A DNA stretch of 34,142 bases from Gymnopus androsaceus JB14. Its lineage: Eukaryota; Basidiomycota; Agaricomycetes; Agaricales; Omphalotaceae. The notes under the pieces were generated by a model. That model saw only the letters and a program-made list of their open reading frames with translations, did not search any database and was not told where the DNA came from. The DNA lies in contig ML769492.1 of assembly GCA_009733575.1 (NCBI GenBank), positions 165,213-199,354 of the forward strand, given 5' to 3'. A program made the position numbers and the translations under genes. Shown one piece after another: positions 8,623 through 20,639 of the stretch; positions within the stretch are counted from its first letter, which is position 1, and every line of letters begins with the position of its first letter.

Positions 8623-9930
8623 TCCCCAAATTTCTTGCAGGTCATCCTATTCAGAAATCAGACTATTGGCTAAATTATGTATGATTTACTGAATATTTCT
8701 GCAGGCAAGGAAGCCTGGATTGCTGCACCAGAACTGTACCAGCCAGCCTTTACCAACTTGGAATTGCTAATAAAAGTGGGTGTTTCTCTCCCCCATTTCT
8801 TAGTTAAATATCTTGACATTAACACAAGACTCTGGTTTTCCTATGTACCTAGTGCATATCAAGGGGGCTCAAGAAATTAAGCGCCCTACCGAGGGTAGGT
8901 TAGTTAGTCCAGCTGCCAGGACAAAAAAAAAATTCCACCCCCCTATATACCCTCAGAACACTCTTGGAATTTATTCAGAATCATAATTTTGAGCTTACAG
9001 AGTCCTCTAGTAGCTTCAGATTGGCTTCCGAAGCAGTGGAAGCAGTAGTAACCTCGGCACGGAGGCACAAGAGAAAAGGCTGCGAAACTGTAAACGGTTT
9101 GGGTAGGTTCGAAATTTTTTGAATTGGAGTAGTAGTACTAACAAAAACACATCCAGTATCATATGGAATGTGTAGGGCTGAACCAATTCATCATGTCATG
9201 GACTTGTGATGCTTGTAAGAGCATCAAGCATTAGTACTGTAGTAGTAGCATCAGCAAAATCTGGTTGGTCTCCAGAGGTCTCCAGAGATCTCCAGAGCTC
9301 TGACAGCTGTCAAAAAGCTGTCAAACTTCTCCAGATGTCTCTGGAGGTCTCTGGAGATCTCTGGAATTACTATCCTTGCTCCAGAGATGAAAGAAATGTA
9401 TTGTGATGGTACAGGTTTTGCTGATGTAGTTATTTGATTACTGTCTAATCAAGATATACCATATCTGGGTGTGGGAATGCTTACATAGTATAGCAGTCCC
9501 CTCCAACTGTTCGCCTTTCTCTTACTTAGTTACTTGCATTGAAATCTTATTTACAATTAAAGACCTGAAATCCCATTTGGTTTGAGACCATTTGACAATG
9601 TCCTCAAAATTCACTCAAATTTTTTTATTCTTGCTCAGGAATGATTTTTCGAAAAAAGGTGCTTTGAACTATTAATATTTGAGCATAAATAATAGTAAAA
9701 GGGCCAACTTAAGCTGCAGATATTATACACATCATTTATGATCATGTATTAAGTACTCTGAGCAGAAAGCCCTCTTAAAATTTCGGAAGAAAAAGAAATA
9801 TTGATTGGCTTGGCACCAAATGAAATATCCTACTCCACCTATGATTCAGAACTCATTATTGACATAAAAAATAGACAGCGGACAAGAAATAAACTGCTTC
9901 GACGTAGAAGAGAAAGACATGATTGGAGAT
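8623..9930. other. AT-rich non-coding stretch before the NACHT-WD40 gene
   Basis: Apart from fold-back copy 3, nothing coding can be supported. A 67-codon open frame at 8677-8880 has no recognisable domain. The part from 9430 to 9930 is AT-rich and probably includes the 3' flank of the NLR gene that ends at 9935. Confidence 0.5.
9249..9426 (+). repeat. Fold-back element copy 3, 178 bp
   Basis: The terminal motifs are as in copy 2, with one or two changes at the left (catcagcaaaatctgg). The core is longer, with an extra block containing gacagctgtc and aagctgtcaaac. The trinucleotide tag is present on both flanks, but the left side is a gta/tag microsatellite, so this is weak evidence of a target duplication. 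Confidence 0.8.
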
Positions 9931-9934
9931 ATAT

Positions 9935-12900
9935 TTAATGAGAACTGTCCTCGACCTTGAAACATTTAACCCAATTCTTACCATGAACAAAATCGCTCAG
10001 ATCAAGAGAGATTGGATCATATCTTGCAATCAAGATTTGCATGTAAGGGAACATAAGTCCTGGCCGATATTCTGGGGGAATCCACAGCAGAAGAGAGGAA
10101 TCAGTACTACAAAGCCATCCATCAGAGTTGAGATGAGCTCCTTGCAACGATGAATGAGTGTGAGTGAGATAATGTTCAGGGTGCCAAGGACAGAATGATA
10201 AAGCAAATGTGCTTTTGGAAGTTTCAGTCCAAGTTCCAGGATTAAAAGTGTGCACTGTCTGGTAAGAAGATTCAGATACAATACTTGTGCCATCTGGAGA
10301 AGAGGAAACTGATTTAACATAATCTGTGTGCTCCTGCAGTGGCTCTCCAATAATCAGTCCAGTCTCTGCATTCCGAATACGCACTGTCTGATCATCAGAT
10401 CCGGATACAATCCTCCTGCCATCAGGTGAAAAAGTAACTGATCTGACATGATCTGTGTGCCCTTGCAGTGGTTCTCCAATGATCATTCCTGTTTCTGCAC
10501 TTCCAAATGCATGCTGTCTTGTCTGTAGATCCAGATACAATTCTCATTGCCATCTGGAGAGAAGGCAACTGAATTAACTCCTGCTGTGTGTCCTTCCAGT
10601 GGCCCTCCAATGATAATTCCAGTCTCTGCATTCCAAACGCACAACTGTCTTGTCATCAGACCCAGATACAATTTTCTTGCCATCTGGGGAGAAGGCAACT
10701 GATCTTACCCATCCTGTGTGCCCTTGCAATGGGTTTCCAATGATCATTCCAGTCTCTGCATTCCAAATGAACAATGTCTGGTCCCAAGATCCAGATACAA
10801 TCATCTTACCATTTGGTGAAAAGGCAACTGAGACTTACCCATGATGCATGCCCTTGCAGTGGCTCTCCAATAATCATTCCAGTCTCTGCACTCCAAATGC
10901 GCACTGTCTGGTCATCAGATCCAGAAATAATCCTCTTGCCATCTGGTGAAAAGGCAACTGATCTAACATAATCTGTGTGCCCTCGCAGTGGCTGCCCAAT
11001 GATCATTCCAGTCTCTGCATTCCAAATGCACACTGTCTGGTCCCAAGATCCAGATACAATGCTCTTGCCATCTGGTGAAAAGGCCACTGAATGAACTGAT
11101 GCTGTATGCTTTTGCAGTGGCACCCCAATGATAATTCCGGTCTCTGCATTCCAAATGCATACTGTCTTGTCATCAGACCCAGATACAATTTTCTTGCCAT
11201 CTGGGGAAAAGGCTAACTGATCGGACCCATCCTGTGTGTCCTTGCAATGGTTCTCTAATGATCTTATCAGTCTCTGCCTTCCAAATGTGCACAGTTTTGC
11301 TATGAGATCCAGATGCAATCCTCTTGCCATCAGGTGAAAAGGCAACTGAACTTACTGATTGTGTGTGCCCTTGCAGTGGCTCCCCAATGATCATTCCAGT
11401 CTCTGCATTACAAATGCGCACTGTCTGGTCATAAGATCCAGATATAACCCTCTTGCCATCTGGTGAAAAGGCCACTGAATTTATGAGTCTTGTGTGCCCA
11501 TGCAGTATTTCTCCACTGATCATTCCAGTCTCTGCATTCCAAATATACACTTTCTGATCATAAGATCCAGATACAATCCTCTTACCATCTGGAGAAAAGG
11601 CAACTGATGTAACATGATGCATATGCCCTTGCAGTGGCTCTCCAATGATCATTCCAGTCTCTGCATTCCAAATGTGCAGTGTCTGGTCAGAAGACCCAGA
11701 TACAATCTTCTTGCCATTTGGTGAAAAGGCAACTGAAGTTACCCATGATGTGTGCCCTTGTCATCTCAGTCATTCCAAATTCGTATTGTCTGGTCATATG
11801 ATCCAGATACAATCCTCCTGCCATCTGGAGAATAGGCAACTGATGTAATGTGATGTCTGTGCCCTTGAAGTGGCTCACCAATGATAATTCCAGTCCTGCA
11901 TTCCAAATGCACACTGTCTGGTCATAAGATCCAGATATAATGTTCCTGCCATCTGGGGAAAAGGCCACTGAATTTACAAGTTTGGTGTGCCCTTGCAGTG
12001 GGTTTCCAATGATTATTCCAGTCTCTGCGTTCCAAATGCACACTGTCTGGTCAGCAGATCCAGATACAATCCTCTTGCCATCAGGGGAAAATCCAACTGA
12101 CTTTACCGATGCTGTGTGCCCTCTCAGTGGCTCACCAATGATCATTCCAGTCTCTGCATTCCAAATGCACAGTGTATAGTCATCAGATCCAGATGCAATC
12201 CTCTTGCCATCTGGTGAAAATGTGACTGAGTTTATCCATGATGTGTGCCCAGTTATTACTGCCTGTTGGGAGGGCCAACTACATTCTCCATCCTCTACAT
12301 ATTTTCAACGATTTTTCCAGTTGCAAGATAGAATGATGCAATAGAACTGATTTCTTTGGGATGAATGGTACTCCAGAGAGATACAAATGTGGGGTGGCAT
12401 CCACAATCATTCTCCCAAAAACCTGTATAAACTGTTGCATCTCTTCCAGAATAATTTGTATATCATTCTCCCAGACTTCCTATTATGAACATTTAGCACT
12501 CCATGTCATCAAGTATAGCATGTATACATACCACTGAATTAGTGAAGTCCAATAGAACTTTTGCAGTTTCAGAAACCACATCCACCTTCCCCAGAATACC
12601 CAGCACCTCCATCCAGAATAGTAAGACCTCTGTTGTTAAGAATTTCCGCAATAGAGGGGCAAATATAGTATCTGACTGGCTGTAAATGATGTGGCTACCC
12701 CAGAAGTGACATGCATAAGAAAGATCGGGTGATATATTCTGTGTTATTCTCTCCGACAGATTTTCAACTTGGGAGTTTAGAAGATATGAACTTTCTAAAT
12801 TACACATGTTGAAATGAAGATCTGTAATCATGAGTTGGAGGGTTCCAATGCCTAACATTTGGTGTCCCTCCTTCAATATCACTGCATATTCTCCACTTCG

Positions 12901-14334
12901 CTTCTCATCCACAAGAAAATCACGGACTGATGTATGCACTGGTCTGATTGGCATATTTTTTTGATCTATGCCTGTAAACAGAGATCCCAGAAAATGAATG
13001 ACTGCATCAAGTTCCTCATCATCATAATCTTCCCCAAGATACTCACACCTGGATAATTGTATTTTCTGCAGTGACAGACTTGAAAGAGGTTCAAATGCTG
13101 CCAATATCTGTACCATCACCATTCTGTACTGAGACATGGCCTCTGAATCATTACAATCAAATACATCTTCCAAAATTGATTTATATAGCTTATCAAGAGG
13201 CAGCAAATCTTTCCCGTGGCTTGGAGAAAGTGACATAAATCGTTCAAAGCGCTTCTTAACTGTTATCCCTGCTTTACCTCTTCCACGTAGTGCTTCACAT
13301 GCTGTATAAGCCCATTGAAAAAATCCCTGCGCTTTTTCGGCAAGAATTTGGCATTGAGACTCATTTAGAACACCAGAAGCACCTTTCATTGACATCATCC
13401 TATAAGCTACATATTTGTGTATATCCTCATGTGTCTGTTGAAGGTTGCTCATGTACTGAGCTTGAAGTAAATTTGCATCCAAACCCTCATTAACAGCTGC
13501 ATGTACATTGCCTTCCATTCTGGATGTGATAAGAACATGAAAGTTTTTAGGAAGTTTACAGACACCGTAAATTAATAAAGAGAGTAATATGTCTCTTGTT
13601 CCACCCTCCTCTTTGTGGCTACATTCATCAAGTGCATCAATTATAATTACTACAGGCCTAGTGGGAGCAATAAATTTTGCAGGTGCCATAATGAGCTTAT
13701 TCCACTGCTCTTTGAGACTCATGCTACTTAAGATATATGAGTCAGCTTCCAATACCTCCACCAAGCCCTTCCAAATTCAGGAAAACTAATGCTCAGGTCA
13801 TAAGCAATAGTTTGCAAGGCTTTGCTTGGTGTACGCTCAGCAGAAAAGTTGCGGTCAAAGCAAAAGAATGCCCCTAGACATTTTGTGTCTTTTGCATTCT
13901 GCCCAATAGTATGACTTATAGTTGACTTGCCAGTCCCAGCCTCTCCACACAGGAAGAATGGTTTAGAAACCTCATTATCTGGGTTGTGAATCCATGCCAG
14001 TATTTCAGCTATAATTGCTACCCTAGTGCCCTTTAAGCAAGTCTTGTCTGGATTAAGATGTGCACCATTAATAGGTTTCAGCTCTGTTTGGAGTTTGTGC
14101 TTGACTACAAATTATCATCAGTTTAGCAATAAACAGATGCATAAAACATTCATATTGAGCTTACTTGAACTTTTATTAAGATGCATGTTCTGCACATTCA
14201 TGAACTGAGAACCATGAATCTCAAAATTGGAGGCATTTGGAAAATATCTGTGTTCATTTTGTTTTATTTTGCTGCTGAATTGAAACAATTTTGAAATATA
14301 CTCACACGTTGGGAGGAACAGACTCTGCAGTCAT
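9935..14334 (-). pseudogene. NACHT-WD40 NLR gene with multiple frame-breaking indels
   Basis: The start is ATG at 14334. Exons 14334-14306, 14247-14165 and 14104 onward join cleanly (introns 58 and 60 bp), and a 52-bp intron lies at 12480-12531. Domain order: N-terminal motif YFPNASNFEIHGSQF; NACHT lead LKPINGAHLNPDKTCLKGTR; Walker A GEAGTGKST; Walker B PVVIIIDALDEC; a long helical linker including TPHLYLSGVPFIP; about 16 WD40 repeats; and the C-terminal tail WIPPEYRPGL with FVHGKNW, typical of these basidiomycete proteins. A base seems to be missing at about 13772, just after the P-loop exon, and another frame change lies near 12285. Within the WD40 array I count indels near 11895, 11755, 11213, 10832, 10645, 10545 and 10503, judged against neighbouring repeats. 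As written no full-length product is possible. Sequencing or collapse errors in such a repetitive array are an alternative. Intact relatives act in heterokaryon incompatibility-like recognition. Confidence 0.85.
10230..12262 (-). repeat. WD40-encoding tandem array, about 129-bp unit
   Basis: About 16 units of roughly 129 bp encode 43-residue WD40 repeats with the shared core SVAFSPDGK, IVSGS.DQTV and [18 protein letters not shown]. The units are much closer to one another than WD40 repeats normally are, which is the signature of recent unit shuffling. Variable positions concentrate at the residues after HT (SW, AS, KL, DY, GW), which in beta-propellers lie on an exposed surface. The unit near 11770 has lost about 30 bp. 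Confidence 0.9.
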
Positions 14335-14373
14335 GATGGTAAAGATGAAGAAGAGGAACGAGTCTTTCCACAC

Positions 14374-14380
14374 TTTTATA
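14374..14380 (-). promoter_or_regulatory. TATA box of the NACHT-WD40 gene
   Basis: TATAAAA on the minus strand lies about 40 bp before the chosen ATG at 14334. It is a reasonable core promoter, implying a very short 5' UTR. Confidence 0.5.
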
Positions 14381-14570
14381 CCGCTGCAATTGACAGCTGA
14401 TTGACATTGAGAATGAGCGTTCGCCGAGATCTAGATATCCGCTCATCAAACGTTTTTCGGAAAACTGATCACCAGACTCTCCACTTCATATAGCGCAGAA
14501 CAAGGAAATCCTCTATTTACGTGGAACTAGCTGCACATCCAGCGCCGCTTTTATCTTTTTATTTAAATAA

Positions 14571-16500
14571 TCATTCATCGTCTTCATAGCCCTCGTCCTC
14601 AGATACTTCCGTCCCAGCTGCACGCAATCCCGCTTCCGCTTCACAGTCGCTCCATCCCAAAGCACCAACAAGTTCTCTTGTTCCTTCTCAGCTTCCTTTT
14701 GCCTCGCTTCCAAAACTTGAAGCCCAGCATGAAGAGAATCTAGTTCTGATTTGAGGGCAGCAATCTAAGAAAGAACAAAAAAGCATCAGTTTAACTCCTT
14801 TATCTAGAGTAGGTCCACACCCTCGGCACTGTTTTTTTGAGGAGGCGGTTTTTGTTGTTGCAGTTGTCAATTTCCTGTGGCTGACTACGGAGTGTATCTT
14901 CGAGGGAGAAGTGTCTCTGCGCTGGGTCATGTATGGAAATTCAGTACGCAAGTTGATTGAAACAAAACGCACCTGATGTAGAAGCCAGCTGATCTGGATC
15001 AGTAGAAAGCCCTCTTTGGACGGTGTCTAATGCACAAGTCGTACATGAGCGTACCAACAACATATTTAGTCCAATACCACTGACAACAATTCGGTTTCCA
15101 GAAATCAACAAACGCCCAATCGAACCACACTTCTCCTTCTGCATCCGATTTAGCAGTTGCAGCAGTGATGGTGGCTTGTAGATGTGGATAGAGCTAGTAT
15201 AATACTGCATGAGTGTTTCTGGACTGACAGTATTGACTCGTTCGGCGAGCCATGCGTCCAGGGAGGGTGTCTGCGCCAAGACGATTTAGGATGGCACTTA
15301 TCGTCGCACTGAAAGACATGAGTTAGCTTGAAAAACGTACACAACGAAGTAGATGTTTACCTACTAATTTCTCCAGGTTGCCGGCTGTACTCATACATGA
15401 TCCCTAGTAAGAATACACATAGACTCGGAATAAGGAAATCCGTCTCAGTCACTTGGTTGATAGCATCTACAAGAAAAAGCTGCATATCGTCTCGAAAAAT
15501 GGACGTGTACTATTCCCAGTCCCCCAAAGTTCAAAAGGCCCTCAATGCTGCAAGATCCTCCCATAACCACTGGCATAGAAAGCTTAATTATCTCACAACG
15601 AATCGACCTCATTCTCTCGATTCAAGTCTGATGTATCCGTTTTCAACCTGGATAAGAATGCCAAGGATAAATGCTCTGCCAGGATCTGCAGCAGCGTTCG
15701 CGGAGGATCATCGTCCTCTTCGTGAGTATCAGGCGTGGGTTCTGGAGCTGGACCGTCGGCAGGAACAAAAGCTACGGAGGATGGTATTTGGGTTGGAGGT
15801 TGGGGTTGGATAGACCCTGCGAGGATTTTACAATATGAGCGCAGCAGATGAGAGAAGAGAACGCTGGAAAAGTGGGCCGAGGACACTAGGACGTGCTTGA
15901 GAGGACCAAAAGTTTCGCGTCAATCCCATCCTTCGCCATTAGTTTCCGGTACGGATATGTACGGATGATGAGCTCCGATAAAGGAAAGTTGAGATTTGCG
16001 GAGAAGATGTGCTTGTGTTTTAAAGGTTGTGTGCGCGATTTCGACCAAGCAGCGCGTGAATACATACGAGTCTCGACCCTGGTCAGGAGATGTTAAGGTA
16101 TGTGACAAGAGGTGAAATGAAAGGCAGCAAGCCTAAAATGGCAATGACAGCCAGTGCATTGACCAACTTTTCATCGTCCTAGAATTGCAGAGCAAATTCC
16201 CGTGGTGCGGGAACATCGAGCAGGATATTTTGGGAGAAAAGGAGCAGGGAAGGAAGAAGAAGAAGGGGCAGTCCAGTTTCTCGAAAGTAGCTCTGATCGT
16301 ATGTGAGCAGGGGTATGAGCTGAAACAGAACGAATACATACTTGGTTGGACAAATTAAACCGCGGAAATTTATCGACCCCAACAACTCCCTCTTCAACAC
16401 CTCCTTCTCTAACGATGTTAAAAAGCTTTTCAAATGCATCTTGGAAAGCGAGCACCCTCCCAGATGAACTTCATCGGCGATGAGAAGTCCGTACATTCTT
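14571..16500 (-). pseudogene. USO1: Decayed USO1/p115 vesicle-tethering gene
   Basis: Pieces of the Golgi tether Uso1/p115 occur in the right order on the minus strand. These are DAFEKLFNIVREGGVEEG (about 16440-16380), QSYFRETGLPLLLLPSLLLF and PAPREFALQF (to 16180), HFSSVLFSHLLRS and TLLQILAEHLSLAFLSR (15880-15640), LSFLCQWLWED (about 15570), INQVTETDFLIPSLCVFLLG (about 15450), YSRQPGEIS, ISAILNRLGADTL, GEVWFDWAFVDFWKPN, VQRGLSTDPDQL, a short coiled coil with EQENLLVL, and an acidic tail containing EVSEDEG ending at 14571. Several introns still splice, for example 14 residues either side of VQRGL. Lesions include a TAA at 15588-15590 between VVR and LSFLC, a missing base soon after, frame loss near 15240, and a frame loss before the acidic tail. 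Uso1 is normally single-copy and essential, so a functional copy is expected elsewhere. Confidence 0.8.
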
Positions 16501-17460
16501 CCTTTGTTACCATCGTCGCGAGATATCGTCCAAGACTCGTCAGCATCTTGATTTCAAAGATATGACCAAACTCCTGTTGTGTAACGCGGAGAGAGGGAGT
16601 CGAGAAGGGGAGTAGGAGGCGGGTATTTCTCGGGGAGGATCAGGTGTTTGTAGGAGATGGGGAGTCGGGTTTCGGTAACCAGTGGAACAGTCGAACGGTA
16701 CGGTGTGTTCATCTTCAGCGTATCGTTGGAGAAGCACGAAAGTGTCGCGAGGACTAGGGTCCAGAAAGTCTCTGCCCCGCCGTGGATCGATAGCTTGATT
16801 CGAAAAAGCTCCAATCCATCATGCACGCGCTTTGGCAATAGCGAAGTTAGATATCCAGACAGTGGCAGAGGACACGGCTAAAGCTGCATACTGGGATATC
16901 GGTGATTGGAAAGTAGGGAGCTGATAGACTGGTAGTATTGGGAATTTCCAGGCTGGGCGAAAAGAATCAGGATTTAGAGGAAATATGCAGAGTCTATCAT
17001 GATCAGTGGCAATGCCGAAGAAGCAACTCAATCAAGTACCTCTGTCCTAAACTTGGAACGGAACATCGGGTTTCACGTCTAATTTTTGGATCACTCGTCC
17101 CCGCATTGCCTAGTCCTTTCTCCTACCGCATATCCTTGGCTTATCCATCTTTGATATGCGGAGCTTGTTTGGCAGTCTAAAATGGGAATGGGCTTGAAAC
17201 TCCTTGATAGCACTGCAGTCGCACTTTTTCTGTCGTCGGCACAGGAGCATCGGGACCCATGAAAGCACTCGATGCATGAGATTTTACTGGCCTTCCTTGA
17301 GTTCGTCGATTTCTACGTCTTCTCGAGGTAAGTCCTTAGATCTTAGATGTAGAATCGGCTCAATCGGATAAAGCCTTAGACGTGGCACAGCATTATCATG
17401 CCATCAGCGCGCACTGATGATTGGACCTTACGGATTCGGAAAATATCCCACGCCTTGCGA
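16501..17460 (-). other. Probable eroded 5' part of the USO1 copy
   Basis: The minus strand contains short stretches that could be remnants of the Uso1 armadillo region (for example TLVLATLSCF and a nearby LLQRYAEDEH in another frame, 16540-16840). I could not build a continuous alignment, and no start codon can be chosen. From about 17040 to 17460 I see nothing recognisable. Confidence 0.35.
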
Positions 17461-17463
17461 AGA

Positions 17464-17470
17464 TATATAA
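17464..17470 (+). promoter_or_regulatory. TATA box of the GH30 gene
   Basis: TATATAA followed by agcacgg lies about 200 bp upstream of the ATG at 17672, so the 5' UTR would be about 170 bp. It is the best core promoter candidate in this interval. Confidence 0.5.
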
Positions 17471-17671
17471 AGCACGGCGTTTTGTATGTTTCGCGCGAAG
17501 CAAGTTGCCCCTTTGGCTCAGGTCGTCAATCCGCTCGCAGCTCGCTAGGCAGGACCTATCCTATACACTCAGTCAAGTACTAGTGCTCCTTCTCTAGGCC
17601 GGTTCCTAGACATCATCTCTCGCTCGTTATTATCTCTTTTGCGACTGAGTCGTTTCAATCCTCTAACGAAT

Positions 17672-20035
17672 ATGATGTTTTCTTCTTCCGAGTTCACCCT
17701 TTTCTTTGCCGCCACCGTGGTGTGCATTTTTGGTTGGATTCTACCGGTTCATGCACAGTCGATCAGTGGAATTGTGAGTTTCTTTGTCTTTGTCTTATCA
17801 ACGACTTTTGAACGCGTTTTATCTAGGTCACAACCTCGGACCAGCAACAACTACTTTCCCCCATATCCGACTCATTCTCGTTTTCCTCTGACAGTAGCTC
17901 TTCAGCCGATATCACCATCGATCCGAGCACGGTGTATCAACAGATCGTTGGATTCGGTAGTTCTATTAGTTGAGCTGCATTTCTCATTGTCATTACCACT
18001 CTGCTAACGCCCTCAAAGCCGATTCTGCTGCCGCAGCCATGTCCGATCTCAAGGTGCGCAAATCACTACATTCTTCACTCCTTTATCCTTACATACTCGC
18101 ACTCTAGGCTGCCAATCCCTCTATGTACCAGCAATACCTTCAGAACGCGTTCACTCCTCAAGGCGCCGCGTTGAACTACTTGCGGGTACCCATTGGCTCT
18201 TCCGATTTCTCCAACACGAGTGAGCCTTGATCTCTGCTGGTATACGCATACTTCTTAACAATCTGTGGTGTATAGCTTACAGCTTGGATGATACAAGCGG
18301 CGATACGTCTTTCAATTCTTTTGAGATAGACAATGCACCCAGCTATCTCTTCTCGACGTTGGCTGATATCGCTGCTGTCAATTCGAATGCCAAGGTCAGT
18401 CCTATCTTTCTGTATTCGATCATACTGACTGAATCCGTTACATAGATCCACATTCTTCCCTGGTCTCCAGTAAGCATTCCCCTTTGGCATAAATAAACCT
18501 AACTGAAGCGCTCCGTGTTCCAAAGCCCGCCTGGATGAAGGATGGTAACACTATGAACGGAGGATCTCTCAGCAGCCAATACGTCAGCGCTTGTGAGTAT
18601 ACCTTGCCCTCAAAAACCTACTTCATGATTTCTGATGATCCTCTGTACAGACCCTACGTATCTCCTCAAAGCCGTACAAGCATTCAAAGCCAAAGGCCTC
18701 CTCGTCGCTGCTGTATCCATTCAGAACGAACCGGAAAACAGCAATCCCACGTACCCGAGTTGTTCCATGACCGCTGATGTACAAGCCACTATTGCTAAAT
18801 CGCTTGCGAAGTTTACTCGACAGTAATAGTCTTAGTGATATCAAGGTCATTGGGTATGAGGTGGGTTACGGGCGATTCAGATTCTTTCTTTTGATTGAGG
18901 TTGTTCATAACTGACAATGGGTTTTTATATTTTACAGCATAACTGGCAAGATGCTGGTACGTATCACGGTGGATATGGTGAGTTCTGTCTGGCATTGATT
19001 ATCTTTTAACTGACTCGTGGATCTTATAGGTTCAAGACGCCCCGAGCGCATTTTCCGGTGTATCGTAAGTGTATCGATATTATTGGCCACTCTCTCTACA
19101 CTTCAATACCCCTACCGTTAGGTTCCATTGCTACGCAGGAAGTCAAAGCGACGTGGGTGCCTTTGCCTCCCAGTTTCCCAATGTAGTGAGTATTTTTTTT
19201 TCATGCCACTGTTAGGACTGGCTGATATCGTTCCTTCTCAGCCAATGTACCAAACTGAGTGTGCTGGGACGACTGGATCAAACTTCTGGACCGACGTCCA
19301 GTGGTATGTGTCTAACCTGTAAGTCGTAAATTATATCTCTCCAACCAGTGTACTCACGCGTAAATATCGAAGATGGTCTGCACAAAACACTGTTTCGGTT
19401 AGTCCTGGCTCCTATACCCGTCCTGCGCGCATAACTGACTTGCTTGGTACACCAGGGTATGATGTGGATCTTTGCCTCTCCCGATAACGGCGTATCTCCC
19501 TACCCAGGCTCAAACAGTTGCGGAAATGGCTGCCGTGGGGTCACCACAGTTACTCCAAGCGGTGTCACTTACAATCAGGAGTATTACTCTATGGCTCACT
19601 TTGCTAGAGCGTTCACTTCCGATGACGGGACTTCCATTGGAAGTAGGATCGCGGCCAATACTACGAGCTCAGGCTCAGATTTGACCGCGGTGGCGTATGC
19701 TGTTGGAAGCAAGTATTCACTTGTGGTTATGAACAGTGCGTACCCTATATTTTGGGCCTTAGTCCAATCAAATATTGATTCTCGTTTTATAGCTGGTTCA
19801 TCGGTGAAACAGACTATCTCCTTCCAAGGGAGCCAGGCAAGTCATCATCGCTTTATCTATCCTCGGTTTGGTTGTCCTAACTTGCTATTCTATTCCTCCT
19901 TTCCTCCAGGCCTCATACACGTTCCCAACAGGCCTGACAACGCTCTGGTGGAACTCAACCTCAACCGACAACACTTCGAGTTCGAGTTCAAGCTCGAAGA
20001 AACGTATGATGAGGAGGAGAAAGTTTAACATATGA
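17672..20035 (+). pseudogene. GH30 endo-beta-1,6-glucanase-like secreted enzyme, two frameshifts
   Basis: The ATG at 17672 opens a signal peptide (MMFSSSEFTLFFAATVVCIF...AQS). About 13 short introns separate exons with GH30 motifs in order: ITIDPSTVYQQIVGFGSSIT, LNYLRVPIGSSDFS, IHILPWSPPAWMK, SIQNEPEN with the acid/base Glu, VIGYEHNWQDAG, FSGVSFHCYAGS, YQTECAGT with the nucleophile Glu, and a C-terminal SYTFPTGLTTLWW followed by a Ser-rich, basic tail. The order and wording fit fungal beta-1,6-glucanases (GH30 subfamily 3), which attack fungal cell-wall glucan. Two frame breaks stand out: near 18821, between AKSLAKFT and DSNSLSDIKV, and near 18968, where one extra G shifts TYHVDM before VQDAP. 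One intron begins with GC (donor CAG|GCAAGT at about 19838). If the two indels are sequencing errors, the gene would be intact. Confidence 0.85.
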
Positions 20036-20639
20036 TACGATTATTTATGATTAGTTACTGTGAATAAAACTGGATTTTATTCGAATATCAATGAATCGTC
20101 AAGACACATTTCTCGTTTTATCATATGCATGGGGCGTATGGTGAGGCCAATGAAAGTGAAGTACCCTAGAACGCACATCGCAACTTGCTAACTGGGAGTT
20201 AAGCAGCTGCTACGGTAGGACTCGGTAGCTTTTCACTGTCCAGTGAGTTGTATTGAAGTTCTTCATAGTATCATACGAACCGCCTCATCTCCATCATTAA
20301 TAATAGACCAGATGATGCGAAGAAACAGTGCTTGCTTGCAGAAACCAGAGTCAACTTTAAAAAGGTATGGTTACATTGTACAGTATTACTTCATTTGATG
20401 CAGAAGAAAGAATCTCAGTCATGGATATTATCCATAACGAAGCTGTCCTGAGCATCGTACTCATCAACGCTAAGAAAGTATCATCGGAGATCCTGGTCCA
20501 ACGAACTAGCATCTTCCATGCTCAGAACAAGCAGTAAAGTCAGACGGCGATGCGCTTAACCTGGATGACAAGGTACTTTGAGCAGCTGTCCTCGAAGGCC
20601 GAGGAACTTGCATATCCGTAGAATGATTAGCTAACACTA
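20036..20639. other. Intergenic, nothing recognised
   Basis: This stretch follows the glucanase. A short passage (20170-20235) has a 5S-rRNA-like flavour around gggagttaagc, but it does not align over a gene length. No coding region can be supported. Confidence 0.5.

Noticed and set aside
9566..9850. Possible inverted repeat around catttggt words
   Set aside because: The two ends agree over only about 10 of 20 bases, with no target duplication.
10650..12179. Plus-strand frames over the WD40 array
   Set aside because: They are mirror frames of the repeats (recurring IIPVSAFQM) and simply follow the 129-bp period of the minus-strand WD40 units.
15328..15813. 161-codon plus-strand frame
   Set aside because: It is antisense to clear USO1 motifs and shows no features of its own.
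20165..20240. 5S rRNA-like stretch around gggagttaagc
   Set aside because: Only a short passage resembles 5S; the flanks do not match and no Pol III terminator or full-length alignment could be made.
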